Counted from the first letter of the stretch, positions 1 through 10,819 are shown. The stretch is DNA of 64,000 bases from Ypsolopha sequella (GCA_934047225.1 OW204000.1:10186001-10250000), one strand, 5' to 3'. Numbers and translations: made by a program. Notes: generated from the letters alone by a model not told the origin.

Positions 1-480
1 CCGAAGGAAAATGGAAGTTGCAGCTTTTTCGTAAAAATATCCATCATCCTGAGGTTTTTTAGATCACAAGTTCTAAAATACGCCTTATTAAACCTAAATC
101 TCGAAATGGTTTTCGAATTAACACACCTTAACACAATTTAATCTAAGCGAATTCAGGCCCGGTTTGTCATTCGGGTTTCGATTCCTGTATCTGTTTCGAG
201 TAGTTTGTAAATTTCTCCTGCTATATTTTCTTTACAAGGAGCCTGTTTCCAGAAATGTTTTTCCAGAACCCTCTGTTTTGTAGCGAACATTTTTTTTACG
301 TCTTGTAACTGAGAGTTAAATCATTTTCTTCTATGTATGTCTTAAGTATGTCCAATGTTGCCATACTTTGTAGCTAGATCTAGCAACTTTTAGGGTCATT
401 TAGCTACTAAATTTTTTTAAAGTTTCATACATTTGACTACTTTTTGAGGACTGAACTTCCATACATTTAGCGACTTTTGG
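1..480. other. AT-rich intergenic stretch
   Basis: No gene or recognisable repeat seen. Related short phrases ('tagctact', 'gactacttttt') occur on both sides of the palindromic element that follows, which suggests that element inserted into this sequence. Confidence 0.4.
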
Positions 481-785
481 CTACCGCGTAATTCTCATTT
501 GTATCAACTTCAAGCAAATGCATGCGAAATTCAACGCGTGCAAAAGAGATGGCATGTTAGGCGGGCGTCGTCGCACGCACGTCAAATTTCAATCTCAAGT
601 TGATGTTGATGAAAATGAGAATTACGCGGTAGACCCACTGGTCCTCTAAAAAGGCCGCTTTGGATAAATCATATTATAATTCTGTTGTAATGCCGTCTCT
701 TTTGCACGCATGAAGAAACTCTGACTCCATCCTACTTTCAAATCATTCTATGATTCACCCAAGTCGGCCTTTTTAGATCCCCTGG
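481..785. mobile_element. Composite double-palindrome MITE, copy 1
   Basis: Two inverted repeats lie back to back. The first runs from CTACCGCGTAATTCTCATTT at 481 to its complement near 632. The second begins with CCTCTAAAAAGGCCG near 641 and ends with CGGCCTTTTTAGATCCCCTG near 784. A near-identical copy in the same orientation lies at 39949-40253. GGCTAC occurs at both edges and may be a target duplication. No coding content is seen. Confidence 0.7.
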
Positions 786-1184
786 CTACTTTTTGAGCTT
801 CATTTCACTACAAGCGCTTGGCCGTAGAATACTGAGTATGTCCTCTTTTATTACATATATATTCTTTGTATTTTAAATATGATAATATACTCGTAATAGT
901 AATTAAATTAAATGCTAATTCGGCTTTGTTGGTACGGAGCATAAAGTATACGCTCACTACCTTGATTAGTAGCATCATAAATTGTAACTCGTGAGTCGTG
1001 AGTAAGTGACATGCTTGTAGAGTTGTGGTGCACACCTGTGAGTGAGTTCAGGTTTATGGGCGTCAACTATTGAAGTGTCGGCAGTAAGTAAAGCCGCAGG
1101 GGAAATACTCACAGGGTGAGCTAAAAAAAGTTCGCTTGAAAATAGTTTTAATATAGAAAGAACTGAAGAAAATAAATTCTAAAT
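786..1184. other. No feature recognised
   Basis: AT-rich intergenic DNA. A 75-codon minus-strand frame (808-1035) has no coding character. Confidence 0.3.
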
Positions 1185-1392
1185 AATCCACTTGTAACAA
1201 TATTACTGCTACAGTTTAAATTGAAACTGTACAAAAATTATAAACGTCCAGACAAATTTACATCAAAAGGTATTTTTTCTCACTTTTGGAATTTTATTTT
1301 ATTAAAAATAAAGATAAAAGCCACTTTTTACGCACTTGTCAGCCGCAGCGACTGAAGTAACAGTCAGTGCGAGCTGATACGAACTTTATTTT
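1185..1392. repeat. Dispersed repeat W, copy 1
   Basis: The segment from the 'ccacttgtaaca' motif to 'agtcagtgcgagctgat' reappears in reverse complement at 18962-19190 with moderate divergence. The 3' part holds the pair cagccgcagcgactg / cagtcagtgcgagctg. Probably an old DNA-transposon remnant; class not determined. Confidence 0.5.
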
Positions 1393-2043
1393 TGTACGTA
1401 TTAGATATTAAAACCTCAGTAATGACTGTATGGGTTAAGTTCCCTTTGCTTTCCCAGTTGGTGTAATAATTTGTATTTCAAATCCTTATTTTTTTTTTAA
1501 TTATATACACTATAACAGCTTTTAAAGTTTTTTAAAAAAATATAAATATACTGATAAATAAGATAAACAAATATAAGGAAATCTCAAGATATATTTCGGG
1601 TCCGACCTGGACCCGGCATCAGTTGAGTATCTTAGCCTTATCAAAGCCTTATTTTGTTATACAACTTTTTTTTATGTATGGTATATAACTTCTCATTCGC
1701 AAAACGTTCCATTTCCATAACGGGCGTTCGTTTTGCACATATTTTACGATACGATATGAAATTTACTTTTTGCTTTGAGTAGACACAAACCTAGAATTAG
1801 AAAAAACTAATTTTAACAAAATGCGGTCTTTATATACAAACGTTTGCTTTTTTTACGAGTAAAGCTTGAAGATAAAATTATGAACACGCTGTAACTTACT
1901 GCAATAAAACTGTGAGACATTCAGTAAGTTTCTCTTTTGACATTTCTCTAACTAAAAAACGTGTAAGTACATATAATGTGATATGTCGATATGATATAGT
2001 ATCTAGCCTATATATAGCCTATTATATACCTATGTATACCTAT
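1393..2043. other. No gene recognised
   Basis: AT-rich DNA. The only visible structure is a short hairpin near 1600-1618 (GGGTCC, loop, GGACCC). Confidence 0.3.
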
Positions 2044-2092
2044 AAAATTTCGCAAAAGAAGAAAAAATATTTTTTTTTTTGCGAAATTTTAA
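2044..2092. repeat. Short perfect inverted repeat
   Basis: AAAATTTCGCAAAA is followed, after an A/T-rich loop, by its complement TTTTGCGAAATTTT. Probably a short hairpin or a decayed MITE end. Confidence 0.5.
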
Positions 2093-2149
2093 ATGAAATT
2101 GAAAATTGTTATTAGTATTGTATCGAAGGCCGAAACTAATTTTTTTTAG

Positions 2150-2750
2150 AATTTTTGTCTGTCTGTGTGTATGTTCCGTTTTCACTCGAGAATCACACAA
2201 CGGATTTCTTTATTATCATCGCAGTGACTCTAGTCAAATCGGCTAGAAAAGGTGTTGATGAAATTACCACCAAGCCGAAAACGGGGCAAAGATTGAATAA
2301 ACTACTACAAACTAACCACATTCTTTCTAATGAACCATTATTAAATGGATAGGAAACCCTTCGAACAAAATAGCCAAAAGGTCCTACAAGATGCTGAAAC
2401 CAAATATATTGATTGGCTTCTAAAAAGAACCCCTCATGCCACGAAGCATTAATCCAACCAATTTCAATTGGCCGATTTTTCCACTCGACTAGTTTGCTAA
2501 AACACCTGATGGAATTCGACTAACTAAACCGAGTTCCGCATTCGACATCGACAAGCCCAGGCGGCGAACAGCGATACTAGTACCAGACGGCCGTCCGAGG
2601 AATGTAGCCTTTATCGAATAACTGATTTGGTATTCAAGAGCGGACCCAGGATTTCATTTGAGGGGGGGGGGTCATTCTGACAAATTTTCTCACAAAGTAA
2701 AAAAGGGAGGGGGGCATGGCCCCCATGACCACCCCAACCTGTATCCGAGA
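2150..2750. repeat. Degenerate dispersed repeats with poly-G tract
   Basis: The 2150-2360 part resembles common lepidopteran filler built on 'gtctgtctgtgtgtatgttc' and an 'acggatttc' block. From 2636 to 2745 there is an 'agcggacccaggatttc' start, a run of nine or more G, and an inverted GGGGGCATGGCCCCC segment typical of a small DNA element. Boundaries are vague. Confidence 0.35.
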
Positions 2751-3184
2751 ATATTGGTATTAGGCATTTTGTTTGTTACTTCTAATGGTTTGTTCGTAAT
2801 TAGAAATGGCTACGGTTTCAGTTTCAGTAGGCAGTATTATGCAAAGTTAACTATCTAGGAACACAAATACAATACATTTTTAAACAATAAAGAAAATGAA
2901 AACGTTTGTTAGCATCAATGAACATTTTTTCCAGAAAAACCAAAAAATTAACCTTTTTCACCATACCACGAAGCGCCTGAAATAATGAATAAAGCAACTC
3001 TTGGTTATTCAACTCACGTGCGAAATTATTTATTATATGTGGCGTTTCGAGAGCGTGCCTTGATGTCGTTTATATTTTCTCAGTTGAACTGTTAGGAAAA
3101 ATATACGAGTACCTACGAGTAGACTATTATTTTTGTCTATCAAAAATAATCACAATTAAATAAAGGCAAAGCGGTCAGCGTGAA
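2751..3184. other. No feature recognised
   Basis: AT-rich intergenic DNA with no convincing reading frame or repeat. Confidence 0.3.
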
Positions 3185-3218
3185 CAAATTAATAAATGAA
3201 TACCAAAGCTGTGAGCAA

Positions 3219-3266
3219 ACCCGCGGCGACGACCAGGCGGCCGAACACCTGTGCTGGCGCATCCTT
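3219..3266. promoter_or_regulatory. GC-rich island A with E-box
   Basis: A short GC-rich patch in AT-rich DNA. On the minus strand it reads TGCGCCAGCACAGGTG (3246-3261), joining a divergent TGCGCC motif to the E-box ACAGGTG. Similar patches lie at 22.4, 27.5, 28.9, 48.2, 54.9, 57.8 and 60.5 kb. Regulatory function is inferred only. Confidence 0.3.
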
Positions 3267-3270
3267 CAAT

Positions 3271-4013
3271 AATCAAGGTGATTCCGACTCTAATTCAACG
3301 ACATAAGGTTTTAATTACTTTAAGAATCCGGAGTATTGTCATCATTACCAATCTCTGCTAACAAAAAAAAACGACTATTCAAAGCTTTGTAACCGCAACG
3401 GAAAAGATCCGCTTAGTTAGCCAGTAAACTTGAAAAAATGTACGGTAAGTATTGCTAACTAACTGACTCAAATGTTTTTACGTTGGTATTTCTAGTAATG
3501 ATTACAAGGTTTAATTAGTAAATTATTCATATTAAAAGTACAGTGAAAGAAAAAAAAAACCTCTGAATTTTCAGAGCTAACAATTTTATTGTATATGTAT
3601 ATAGAATGTGAGAGTAAATAAATAGGTCACGCATAATACGAAATTTTGTATTACAGGTAGTTATATTATGTTTATGTGTTTGCAAACATTTCTTCAATCT
3701 TCGAGTGAAGAGTTTGATAAACCTACGAGAATACGGTGCGGTGTATTACGTTATATTATTAGAATATAATTTACATAACGACTTTAGTTTCAACAACAGA
3801 TAACAGATGGCAGCACATATCTCTCGTGCCGTATTAAATGGAATAATTTCAATTTATCTCGCAAAGTACTTTGTAACCGACTGATACTTTTAAAAGGGTT
3901 CTATATTTATATAAAAAGTATTGTTTGATATTTATAACACCAAAATCTTTATTCAATTTCATAAAATTAAAGAATATCCTACATCACGATATGTAAATTT
4001 TTACTGTTGTCAG
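3271..4013. other. No feature recognised
   Basis: AT-rich DNA upstream of the RNase MRP gene. I did not recognise a proximal sequence element at the expected distance (around 3975-3995). Confidence 0.3.
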
Positions 4014-4019
4014 TATAAG
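4014..4019 (+). promoter_or_regulatory. Candidate TATA box of RNase MRP gene
   Basis: TATAAG lies about 29 bp upstream of the inferred transcript start. This is the usual place for the TATA element of gene-external (type 3) RNA polymerase III promoters. A second TATAAG at 4034-4039 is too close to the start. Confidence 0.45.
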
Positions 4020-4042
4020 TACTGGCTGCTATCTATAAGAAT

Positions 4043-4280
4043 GGGAGGTCCAACCAGTCCAACATTCGGGGTTACATGCAGAGCCTTCATGGTTCTTTCA
4101 CCCTGAGGAAAGTCCCCGGAGACAGGGCAGAAAGTGCCGCAGTGTGATGCTGCAGGCTGGACGGGGTGCTGTAGAGAGGGCTGACTTGAGCAGTGACCTG
4201 TCCAGCGTTGCTCAGAGCATAGCTAATGTTAGAAGATGATGTCTAACCAAATGGGGCTTATTCGGTTGTGAACTCCTTCT
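4043..4280 (+). ncRNA. RMRP: RNase MRP RNA
   Basis: This encodes the RNA subunit of RNase MRP, the nucleolar enzyme that cuts pre-rRNA, related to R1NAse P. Seen in the sequence: the CR-I block GAAAGTCCCCGG (4108-4119); the P8-type hairpin GGCA-GAAAG-TGCC with the MRP-specific GARAR loop (4126-4138); and the CR-V block ACCAAATGGGGCTTATTC (4246-4263), whose GGGGC pairs with CR-I to form P4. The ends pair as P1: GGAGGTCCAACC near 4044 with GGTTGTGAACTCC at 4264-4276. A P3-like hairpin (AGAGCC / GGTTCT) lies at about 4080-4096. The blocks closely match those I remember from vertebrate MRP RNA. About 238 nt fits the family, and a T-run follows. Ends are inferred from P1 and the terminator. Protein-like frames over this segment are by-products of RNA conservation. 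Confidence 0.9.
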
Positions 4281-4283
4281 TTT
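4280..4283 (+). terminator. Pol III terminator of RNase MRP gene
   Basis: TTTT directly follows the 3' strand of helix P1, as expected for RNA polymerase III termination. Confidence 0.7.
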
Positions 4284-4904
4284 GGCCCATTTTGCGTTTT
4301 GGAAAAAGGATATTATTTGGGGAAACAGGAGTTTAATTTTGTAAATTATTAGCTCTTGATTGTAAAAGAAAAAAAAATATGAAGAAAAACTGACTACACT
4401 GCGCATAATTTAATGTTTTTTTTTTTTATCTGACATAGAAACACATTTTGAGGAGAAACCAAACAAACTGCAAGCCAACGAGTTTAAACAATTAAACATT
4501 ACTTACGTGACTTTGACTTTAAATATGAAAGCTCTACGCAAAAGTTAAGTTGCTTACATTTTAATTTGAAAAGCTAATTTGCAAAAGCACGTTTCCAGTT
4601 TACCATTGCTATTGAGAGATTTAGTTGGGTTTTGTTATTTGAGGTAGGTTTGGCTGAATAAGTATTTTGTTGAATATTTAACGTGCGCTGTGTACTGTTT
4701 AGATTCACAAGAGAGCTTTTTGAACCTTGTAACTAAACAATTATGGGCTTTGAAATTTTTTAAATAATAGCTAATTTCTATATTGTTTTTCAAAGAACCA
4801 AAATTACAACATCACTTTAGAAACCAGTTATCAAACGGTTTAACACCACAAACGGTTCCTTGAAGCTGTAAGACGTTCATATGTCACAACATATTTCACA
4901 GCTC
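4284..4904. other. No feature recognised
   Basis: AT-rich DNA between the MRP gene and the decayed reading frame. A minus-strand frame at 4212-4406 overlaps the MRP gene and is not credible. Confidence 0.3.
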
Positions 4905-5165
4905 TGACATTTACAAGATGACCATATGCCAACCATTCAGCAGCCGACCACCGGACACGCGCCTAATCTGGCGGCCAGAAACTGGAGCAGCCCCAACTTT
5001 GGCGCCGTTTTGCATACCACAGTGCCTTAACTGGAACCAGCCGACGTGGAATATGCAGATAAAATTACTGTTGATTTATCACCTGAATGCCAGTTATGAG
5101 ATTACGATCATTTGAACGAATCCAGTAGCTACATTGGCTTACTGAACACTTATGGAAATCATTGA
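4905..5165 (+). pseudogene. Decayed coding segment, two in-frame stops
   Basis: In the frame starting with CAT at 4908, codons read like real protein for about 85 positions (HMPTIQQPTTGHAPNLAARN near the start, SPECQL and NESSSYIGLLNTYG near the end), broken by TAA at 5028-5030 and TGA at 5097-5099 and ending with TGA at 5163-5165. The segment is clearly richer in GC than its surroundings. TTTCACAG and TTTACAAG upstream could be old splice acceptors. A competing 66-codon frame opens at 4918, but its residue pattern is less protein-like. I do not recognise the protein. It could be a dead terminal exon or a transposon remnant. Confidence 0.35.
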
Positions 5166-5226
5166 AATTATCGGTCGGGCCAATGATGAGATAATTACTA
5201 AGGCCCCACTTACAGCAAGGAGTCCA

Positions 5227-5577
5227 AGGAGCGGTTTCGCAGCCGGATTACGAAATACCCGCCTTTTTCTAATTTATCGAAACAGAACACTTAAATTCAA
5301 AATTCCCTCAATAGTTATTCAACAAATCTTATTACCTATGTATTGTGTATACTGCATCCGCAAAGTTTCCATTGGTTTATGCAAATTAGAATTTAATTTT
5401 TTTTTATATTCTAGTTTAAAGAAACCAATGGAAACTTTGCGATGGCAACATACACGATACATTATAAAGTTTTGTTGAATAACTATTAAGTGAATTTTGA
5501 ATTTAAGTGTTCTGTTTCTATTAATTGGAAAAGGGCGGGTTTTTTACATACAATCTGGCTGCGAAACTGCTCTTTGA
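5227..5577. mobile_element. TTAA-type MITE family B, full-length copy
   Basis: Long terminal inverted repeats: the left end reads GCGGTTTCGCAGCCGG, the right end CTGGCTGCGAAACTGC. A second inner palindrome contains CAAAGTTTCCATTGGTTT and its complement. TTAA duplications are not preserved here but are seen in the 64-bp hairpin relic at 12971-13042 and in the right end at 33131-33243. Frame 5152-5478 is a by-product. Confidence 0.75.
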
Positions 5578-6817
5578 CACAGGAAACCATAGATAAAAGA
5601 ATATAGGATATAAGATTTATAGATATAGAAAGGATAAGAATATAGGATTTTTTTTATATTTTTTTTATTTTTATATACTACACAATCCTTACAGGCTAAC
5701 CTAATGCGATTGGTAACAAAGCAGTTTTTGCGAACTCCGTCAAAGAACAAAGGATAGTGTAAGGATTATTTTTGACCCTATCTTTCAAGTTATCTTTTAA
5801 CTGTGAAGATGTAGCCATAGCCAATATAGCCATAATTGAGTAAAATTGAAATGGAACTTTTCTGAAGGCTCATAAATGTTCACTTCCCCATATAAGTTTT
5901 CATTACCTACTCATCCTTTTTGTATATGGGAAAACGAAAAAAAAAAAGAAATGTATTGGCGTATAATTGTAAATAATCTAATTCGAATATTTTCCTAATT
6001 TTTTTTTATTTTTGTTATTTATATTATTATTATAATGTATTTTAATGTATTTTCATGTGTTTTCCAATGGGTCTTCGTTACCTTAATACAGAACTATTTT
6101 ATTTATACAAAAGTTTATAGATACAAAATGAGATAAACAAAATACTTTTTTTATGATTCTAAATTTTAATGAACTATGATCAGTAGAACATGTGGTTTTA
6201 TATATTCACAATAAGAAAAACTCTCAAAATCAATAAATCTATCAACTGCTAGTATTTTATAGGCATTATTTTAATGGAAACAAAATTGAAATGAAAGTTT
6301 CGTTACACAACATTACAGGTGTTCAAATTGATATAATTTCACTTTTATATTAGCTTCAAGATTACGCATGTAATTGCAAATTGCTAATAAAAATAAAGCA
6401 ATCGACGGAATTAAATTTGGTTAGGGGCAAATTATGGCGCGAAATCGCCGCTACCTCAGTAGTCGCCATTTGCAATTTGTTCCCGCCTAAATTAGAGAGG
6501 CAAGCGGAAATTACCATTTTTATAAAAGCGTAATTTGAGAAAAGGATTAATCTTGCCTTTCTACAATCGGAAATGAGAAACAGAAAATAAGTATGTGTGT
6601 CTCATAAATCAAGTAGTACACACTCATACTAAAAAAAAACAATCAGAGTACATGGTAACTTTTTCACCTTTTAAAAAATTAAGTATATACATAGTAATTT
6701 GAATTTTTTTATAATAACTCTATTTGAAATTTGCTTTCTCAGGTTACATTAATCATTAATCAAATGTTTTAACACTGACACACTTATAGTTAGTGCGATG
6801 AAATTTTCGTATTTATG
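5578..6817. other. No gene recognised
   Basis: Long AT-rich stretch. Nothing coding or repetitive is recognised, apart from short A/T runs and a slightly GC-richer patch at 6434-6490. Confidence 0.3.
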
Positions 6818-6935
6818 TTTAAGAGGCAGGTAGTCGCCAACGACCTTGAGTCGACTTGTTTCGGTACAAATATTGACAGAAACAATATTGAAATAACGTT
6901 CATATCAGCGCGCATTGCATTACGACGCGGCGTAT
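6818..6935 (+). repeat. Dispersed repeat V, copy 1
   Basis: Matches 22918-23075 and, inverted, 60837-61003. All three keep one frame through a short block (here GTNIDRNNIEITF; the others NINRNDIEIMF and NIDGNDIEIAF). Unrecognised; possibly a fragment of a mobile-element protein. Confidence 0.5.
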
Positions 6936-7195
6936 ATGGAAACCCTTCCAGTATTCAGAACCCCAGTAATTCTGAGCTGCGGGAGGGTTTACTAGCATTA
7001 ATTCACAGAAAGTTACCTTAAACCATTCCGGTACTCAGAGTTGCGAATGATCTGGATTCGGGTATTGTTTCCGGTATAGTAATCGAGACTTGATGATTAA
7101 AAAGCTTCCTCTACTCAGATCCCTAGAAAGCATAAAAGTACTTGATCTGAAACGCGGGAGGAATTTCTGCGCTATGCTCCCCGATCTCAGATCGC
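6922..7195. repeat. Repeat U, left member of an inverted pair
   Basis: About 54 bp containing GGAAACCCTTCCAGTATTCA and ending GAGCTGCGGGAG recur almost unchanged in reverse complement at 10256-10312. Downstream are degenerate modules with 'actcagat' and 'gcgggaggaattt' phrases. The pair flanks the LINE at 7.4-9.4 kb, so these could be ends of an older element into which the LINE jumped. Confidence 0.5.
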
Positions 7196-7362
7196 AAACG
7201 GCACGTGCAAAGAGAGAGAGAGCGATACCATGCGCATCTCTATGTTGTTTGTTTTGATTTAAATTAGTTCCGTTACCGCTTTGTCACGAAAACAATTTTA
7301 AAACCGCATCTCTACCGGGAAACCTAAAAATATGCATTAATTATTTAAAAACAAGCAAGAAT

Positions 7363-9386
7363 GTAATCAGTAATCAGTAATTATTTATTTACCATAATTA
7401 TAACGGAGTTTGTTACATGGCAAGTCAACAATATCATAATAATGTTCTACAAATACTAATCTAAAAACAATAATATCACATTGATATTAATATCTTAACA
7501 AATAACATTCTTAATCTAAATTAAAATAAAGTACAATAAAATAAAATATAATTTTTTTATAAATGTCAAATTGAATATAAATAATTAAGTCAAATCATAT
7601 TGAAAATGAACATTTTGTAAGTTTCTCATTCATAAATTCATTTATAGTATAAAATGGATTACATTCGAAAAAATATTTAATCTTTGTTTTAAATTCCAAT
7701 AATGTTAATTTGGTTAGTTCTATAGGCAATTTGTTATACATTTTTATTTTATTTTTTATTCCTTGCTTTTCTGTTTTTGTGAGTCGTATCCTTGGTAAAG
7801 ATAATTTTTCTTTATTCCGCGTATTAAAATTATGTACATCCATTCTTTTCGGAAGATTATTTTTCTCGTTATGAATTTCAATTAATGAGCTATACAGATA
7901 AAGCGATAAGACGGTCATTATCTTATTTAATTTGAAATACTTTCGTGTTGATGTGCGCCTATGAAGTCCATATAATGTTCTAACTGCCCGTTTTTGGCAA
8001 ACTAAGATTTTTTTGATGTCTGCAGCATTACCCCAAACTGTTATAGCATAGTTTATATTCGCTTGGACGTATGCGTAATAAACACTAGTAAGGGTCGCTT
8101 TGTCAACTAAAGGTTTAAGCTTTAGTAAAGCATAGTTTGCACTTGACAGTTTTTTTGATAGCTAGTCTATGTAAGATGAGTGGCTCAGAGTGTAGTCTAG
8201 TGTATACCCAAGAAATTTAGTTTCTTTAGTTTGAACTGCCACAGTTTTATTTTTACGGGTAAAATATTGCATAACAACACTCTTGTCTGCATTAAGGACG
8301 ATGCCGTTTACCTCGAACCAATTTTGCAATGATTTTAAAACCTCAGTAACTTTTGTTTCTAATGATGATTGGTTCTTATCCTTAACTCCCACATGAGTAT
8401 CATCTGCGAATAGGGTTATGAAAGCCCAATTTGGTAAAATGTTGGGCAAATCGTTCATATAAATAAGGAACAAAATTGGACCAAGAATAGAACCTTGAGG
8501 TACCCCGATATCATTTAGTTCAAGGGATGACTGTGTTCCATTGACACATACTACCTGTCTTCTGTTTTTTAGATATGAGGTTAGTAAATTTAGCTCATTT
8601 CCCACGAACCCATAGTGTTTTAATTTGTGAATAAGCACATCATGACGCAAGCAGTCAAATGCTTTGGACAAGTCACAGAATATGCTTGAGCATTTCTGTG
8701 ACATGTCCATTGCATCCAACATATAGTACACTACTTTCCGTATTGCCAGTTCGGTTGACCTTCCTTTACGGAAACCAAATTGTGTCTCTGTGAAAGTATG
8801 ATTTGCCTCAAAGAACTCCACTACTCTTTTTTTAATGGCAGACTCGAAAATCTTTGACATGACTGGTAAAATGCAGACGGGTCTATAATCCCCAGGATCC
8901 GAGCTATCACCTTTTTTAAAAAGTGGTACCACTTTACCCGTTTTTAGTGCCTCTGGAAATATGCCTTTCTCTAAACATGAATTGAGAACGACTAACATAA
9001 GCTCAAGAATAGTACCATTGTTCAGAGCAATTTTTTTGAATATGTCACAGCTCATGTTATAAATGTCTTTAGACTTTTTACTTTTTAGTTGACTGACGAG
9101 TTGTCTCATTTCCTTCATATCGATTGTGTGAAATACAATATCTTTTGTTGGCTTTTTTGTTTTTGATAAATATTCATCGCATTTGTCAATATCAGTCTCT
9201 ATGTTTTTGGATATATTTTTGGCTATGTTTCTAAAGAAATTGTTAAAAATGTTTGCTATTTCTTTAGGATTTGTGATCTTATCTCCCATTTCGTTTTTTA
9301 TCTCCTCTATTTGATTTTTTGGTTTTCTTTTATTTTGTACTTGCTCTGTTATTATTTTCCATGTGCCTAACGCTCGACAATTTTGT
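7363..9386 (-). mobile_element. CR1/Jockey-type LINE, 5'-truncated
   Basis: A non-LTR retrotransposon read on the minus strand. The 3' end, at 7363, has an AATAAA-like signal and a short tail of repeated TTACTGA units. The coding part contains reverse transcriptase. Homology to the upstream part of the ORF fades near 9386 at an in-frame TAA, so the endonuclease domain is missing, as expected for 5' truncation. No clear target-site duplication was found. The element sits between two inverted copies of repeat U. Confidence 0.8.
7595..9289 (-). pseudogene. LINE reverse transcriptase, one premature TAG
   Basis: Copies element RNA into DNA during target-primed reverse transcription. From the ATG at 9289 the frame runs 375 codons to a TAG at 8162-8164, then continues in the same frame to a natural end at 7595. 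Seen in residues 1-375: FRKGRST (173-179); the first catalytic Asp in CDLSKAFD (205-212); GVPQGSILGPILF (262-274); the catalytic pair in LFADD (293-297); and FLGYTLD (359-365). After the TAG come a thumb-like region with NYAITVWGNA and a C-terminal YNKLP segment typical of CR1/Jockey proteins. The frame also stays open upstream of this ATG to about 9383, so the ATG is not the original start. One nonsense change and no frameshift suggest a fairly young but dead copy. The clade is uncertain. Confidence 0.85.
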
Positions 9387-10050
9387 TGTTAATAACTTGT
9401 TAATTCGCCTAACGTTAAAAGTTTTATGATTACACTGTCATAAGTTTTTATTACATTATCTTTATAATGCAATTCAGATTATTAGTATTTCTTTAATCTT
9501 CGCTCGTTTACATAGAAGTTGTTACCGGGCGTATTGCATCTTGGGTCGAAAACAGCACAAAGGAATTTTCATTTATTATTTACATAATTTTATGTTAAAA
9601 ATTATAATTTATATGATTGTATGAGATAAAAATATGTTTGGCAACAACATTAATTTTTTTTAATTTAAAATTTATTCATTTATTTTCCTTTGTTTTTTTT
9701 TTGTATTTTCTCGCATTTTGGCGGGAAAATCGTCAAAGAGAGCTTTTGCAAAAAAAATCTAATATACATTCTGCTTGCATATATTTTTATAGTTTTTTGA
9801 TATTAAAGTAACAAAGAGTTCAGCTTTACAAGTACCCAATAAAAAAAGAGAAAAACTTTAGAAATGAAATTTTTATAGCAAATTAAATTGTTTTTTTTTT
9901 TACTTGTTTTACTTGTAAAAGCCACCTTTCAATCAAGATTTTTTTTTCGTATTTTTTTGGTATTTTTCTATCACTGTTTTCAATTTCATACAAATATAAA
10001 ATCTCATGCATTTAAGGGATATACCTATAAACCACATTTTAGACTGAGTA
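9387..10050. other. No feature recognised
   Basis: AT-rich intergenic DNA with long T runs. Small frames at 9617 and 9888 are low-complexity by-products. Confidence 0.3.
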
Positions 10051-10219
10051 ACGGTAGGAATTCATATCCATAACGCTAGTACTGCGTTTGTAATGCCTCC
10101 CGCATTACAGAACTAAAAGCAGGGTAGACTAATCTGAATAACGGTAGGAATTTATATCCATAACGCTAGTATTGCGTTTGTAAAGCCTCCCGCATTACAG
10201 AACTAAAAGCAGGGTAGCA
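10051..10219. repeat. 90-bp direct duplication
   Basis: The unit starting ACGGTAGGAATT at 10051 is repeated at 10141 with few differences (both contain CGTTTGTAA and GCCTCCCGCATTACAG). It adjoins the right copy of repeat U and shares its 'cctcccgc' phrase. Confidence 0.8.
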
Positions 10220-10330
10220 TTTAATCCATCAAACTGCGCGTTCACTTGCTTAAAGGCTCCCGCAGCTCAGATGTACTGGGGTTCTGAATACTGGAAGGGT
10301 TTCCATAAACGCTACGAGGCGACGTCCCAG
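10220..10330. repeat. Repeat U, right member of an inverted pair
   Basis: Reverse complement of the 6922-6985 segment with only about three differences over 54 bp. Short frames on both copies encode the shared string VYGNPSSIQNPS, which reflects DNA identity rather than a demonstrated gene. Confidence 0.6.
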
Positions 10331-10567
10331 GGTCTCCAGATGGTGGAAAATGGGGGGAAAATAATATTTTTATACGGAAAAAATTCCATGGATGAATTTT
10401 CCAAGCAATATTTTCCTTGTATTTTAGTGCAAGAACCATACACATACCTACCAAAAGTGGTTTAAAAGAAATAACCAATTTTACTTAATTTTAGTCTAAA
10501 AACGGCTTGACTTTGAACAATATTTCCATACTAAAATCATTTTTTTTCCTTATTACAGTAAATAACA

Positions 10568-10795
10568 CTTCTCATCAAAAAAAAACCGAAACACTTAAAT
10601 GTTTATGTTTTTAATGGATTATTAGAAAAATATTGTATTATACGGAAAAAAATAAAATGTTATAATTATATACCTATATGGAAGTAGGTAGTACAAGGTT
10701 TTGAATTCCCTATATTAATGTTCCAAATTCAAATTTTCTAATAATCCATTAAAAACATAAACTTAAAAAGTATTTCGATTTTTTTGATGAGAAGT
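10568..10795. mobile_element. MITE with about 60-bp terminal inverted repeats
   Basis: The left end ACTTCTCATCAAAAA and right end TTTTTGATGAGAAGT extend inward with only small gaps through ATGTTTTTAATGGATTATTA. About 228 bp; family not assigned; no clear target duplication. Confidence 0.75.
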
Positions 10796-10819
10796 ATTTT
10801 TTCATAGTTTTTAAACATC

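Noticed and set aside
4087..4260. Minus-strand protein-like frame (NAGQVTAQVSPLYSTPSSLQ) over the MRP locus
   Set aside because: The segment matches RNase MRP RNA blocks on the plus strand and forms its helices; the frame is incidental.
5152..5478. 108-codon plus-strand frame
   Set aside because: It is almost entirely within MITE family B, including both palindromic arms.
7595..7918. 107-codon frame as a separate small gene
   Set aside because: It is the C-terminal continuation of the LINE reverse transcriptase in the same frame after one TAG, not an independent gene.
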